NCBI GenBank assembly: GCA_021778575.1
Contig: JAJYCH010000371.1
Span: forward strand, 1 to 5,547
Source: Planctomycetota bacterium
GTDB lineage: Bacteria; Planctomycetota; Planctomycetia; Isosphaerales; Isosphaeraceae
Length of the DNA: 5,547 nt
Direction of reading: 5' to 3'
Part shown: positions 5,435 through 5,547 of the stretch, piece by piece
How positions within the stretch are numbered: the first letter of the stretch is position 1
Layout: each line of letters begins with the position of its first letter
Translations under genes and position numbers: made by a program
The notes under the pieces: generated by a model
Told to the model about the DNA's origin: nothing
The model's database searches: none
What the model saw: only the letters and a program-made list of their open reading frames with translations

Positions 5435-5547
5435 CAGACTCGGCGTTCTTCGGCGACCTCAGGAGATGGGCGGTTTCCAGCAACCCCGATAATTCGTGGG
5501 CCGCCACCAACGCCACGCCTTCCGATCCCGGCCGATCAATGATCACG
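5435..5547 (-). pseudogene. Truncated YefM/Phd-family antitoxin gene
   Basis: The minus strand entering from the right edge encodes IIDRPGSEGVALVAAHELSG followed by LLETAHLLRSPKNAE. This matches the middle and late part of YefM-type antitoxins (E. coli YefM has [28 protein letters not shown]). The N-terminal DNA-binding part, about 30 residues, lies outside the window. The match stops after NAE at 5439, four bases before the GTAG of the REP-like doublet. The usual next residues (R-L-hydrophobic, then the toxin-neutralising tail) are absent at that point. The frame happens to stay open through the repeat and on to 4623, giving a nonsense extension opposite the 62-codon gene. A RelE/YoeB-type toxin gene would be expected just downstream and is not seen. 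A C-terminal remnant may persist beyond the repeat. An intact fusion product that still represses is possible but unlikely to neutralise a toxin normally. Confidence 0.7.

Noticed and set aside
4623..5546. 307-codon minus-strand open frame
   Set aside because: Only its first 36 or so codons are antitoxin-like. The rest runs through the REP-like repeat, antisense to the 62-codon gene, and overlaps the 5' end of miaA in another frame, so it is not annotated as a gene.

Overview
The window is GC-rich DNA with dense, GC3-biased genes. It looks like a planctomycete chromosome, plausibly from the Isosphaeraceae group. That is an inference from three things: a PIG-L deacetylase of the HPGDPE type with an RRxxL-type leader, an exported coiled-coil protein of a kind I associate with planctomycetes, and gene style. 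No rRNA or other taxonomic marker is present.

Layout. (1) Positions 1-1852, minus strand: three closely spaced co-directional genes that look like one operon. In order of transcription they are an exported coiled-coil protein of unknown function, a PIG-L/LmbE-type deacetylase, and a small two-helix membrane protein cut by the left window edge. (2) Positions 1853-2238: a divergent intergenic region with an AT-rich core and a 14-bp palindrome. (3) Positions 2239-3669, plus strand: a DUF418-family polytopic membrane protein. (4) Positions 3670-3693: a 24-nt convergent gap almost filled by a hairpin. (5) Positions 3694-4659, minus strand: miaA, the tRNA A37 dimethylallyltransferase, with an apparent TTG start. 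(6) Positions 4660-5051: a divergent intergenic region with three short direct repeats directly next to a near-consensus sigma-70-type promoter that points at (7) a 62-codon gene of unknown function (5052-5240, plus). (8) Positions 5241-5547: a folded segment at the end of that gene, a 109-bp pair of inverted GTAG-plus-hairpin repeats with the architecture of a REP doublet (REPIN/BIME), and the decapitated remainder of a YefM/Phd-family antitoxin gene entering from the right edge.

The most interesting part is the right end. A REP-like doublet sits exactly where homology to a YefM antitoxin stops, after its conserved LLRSPKNAE segment. No RelE/YoeB-type toxin gene follows. This reads as a toxin-antitoxin locus broken by, or decayed around, a mobile palindromic repeat. 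The remaining genes are ordinary: miaA is housekeeping, while the DUF418 protein and the deacetylase operon lack an assigned substrate. Large open frames opposite the real genes (for example 212-2020 plus, 2350-3645 minus, 4623-5546 minus) are GC-driven shadows.
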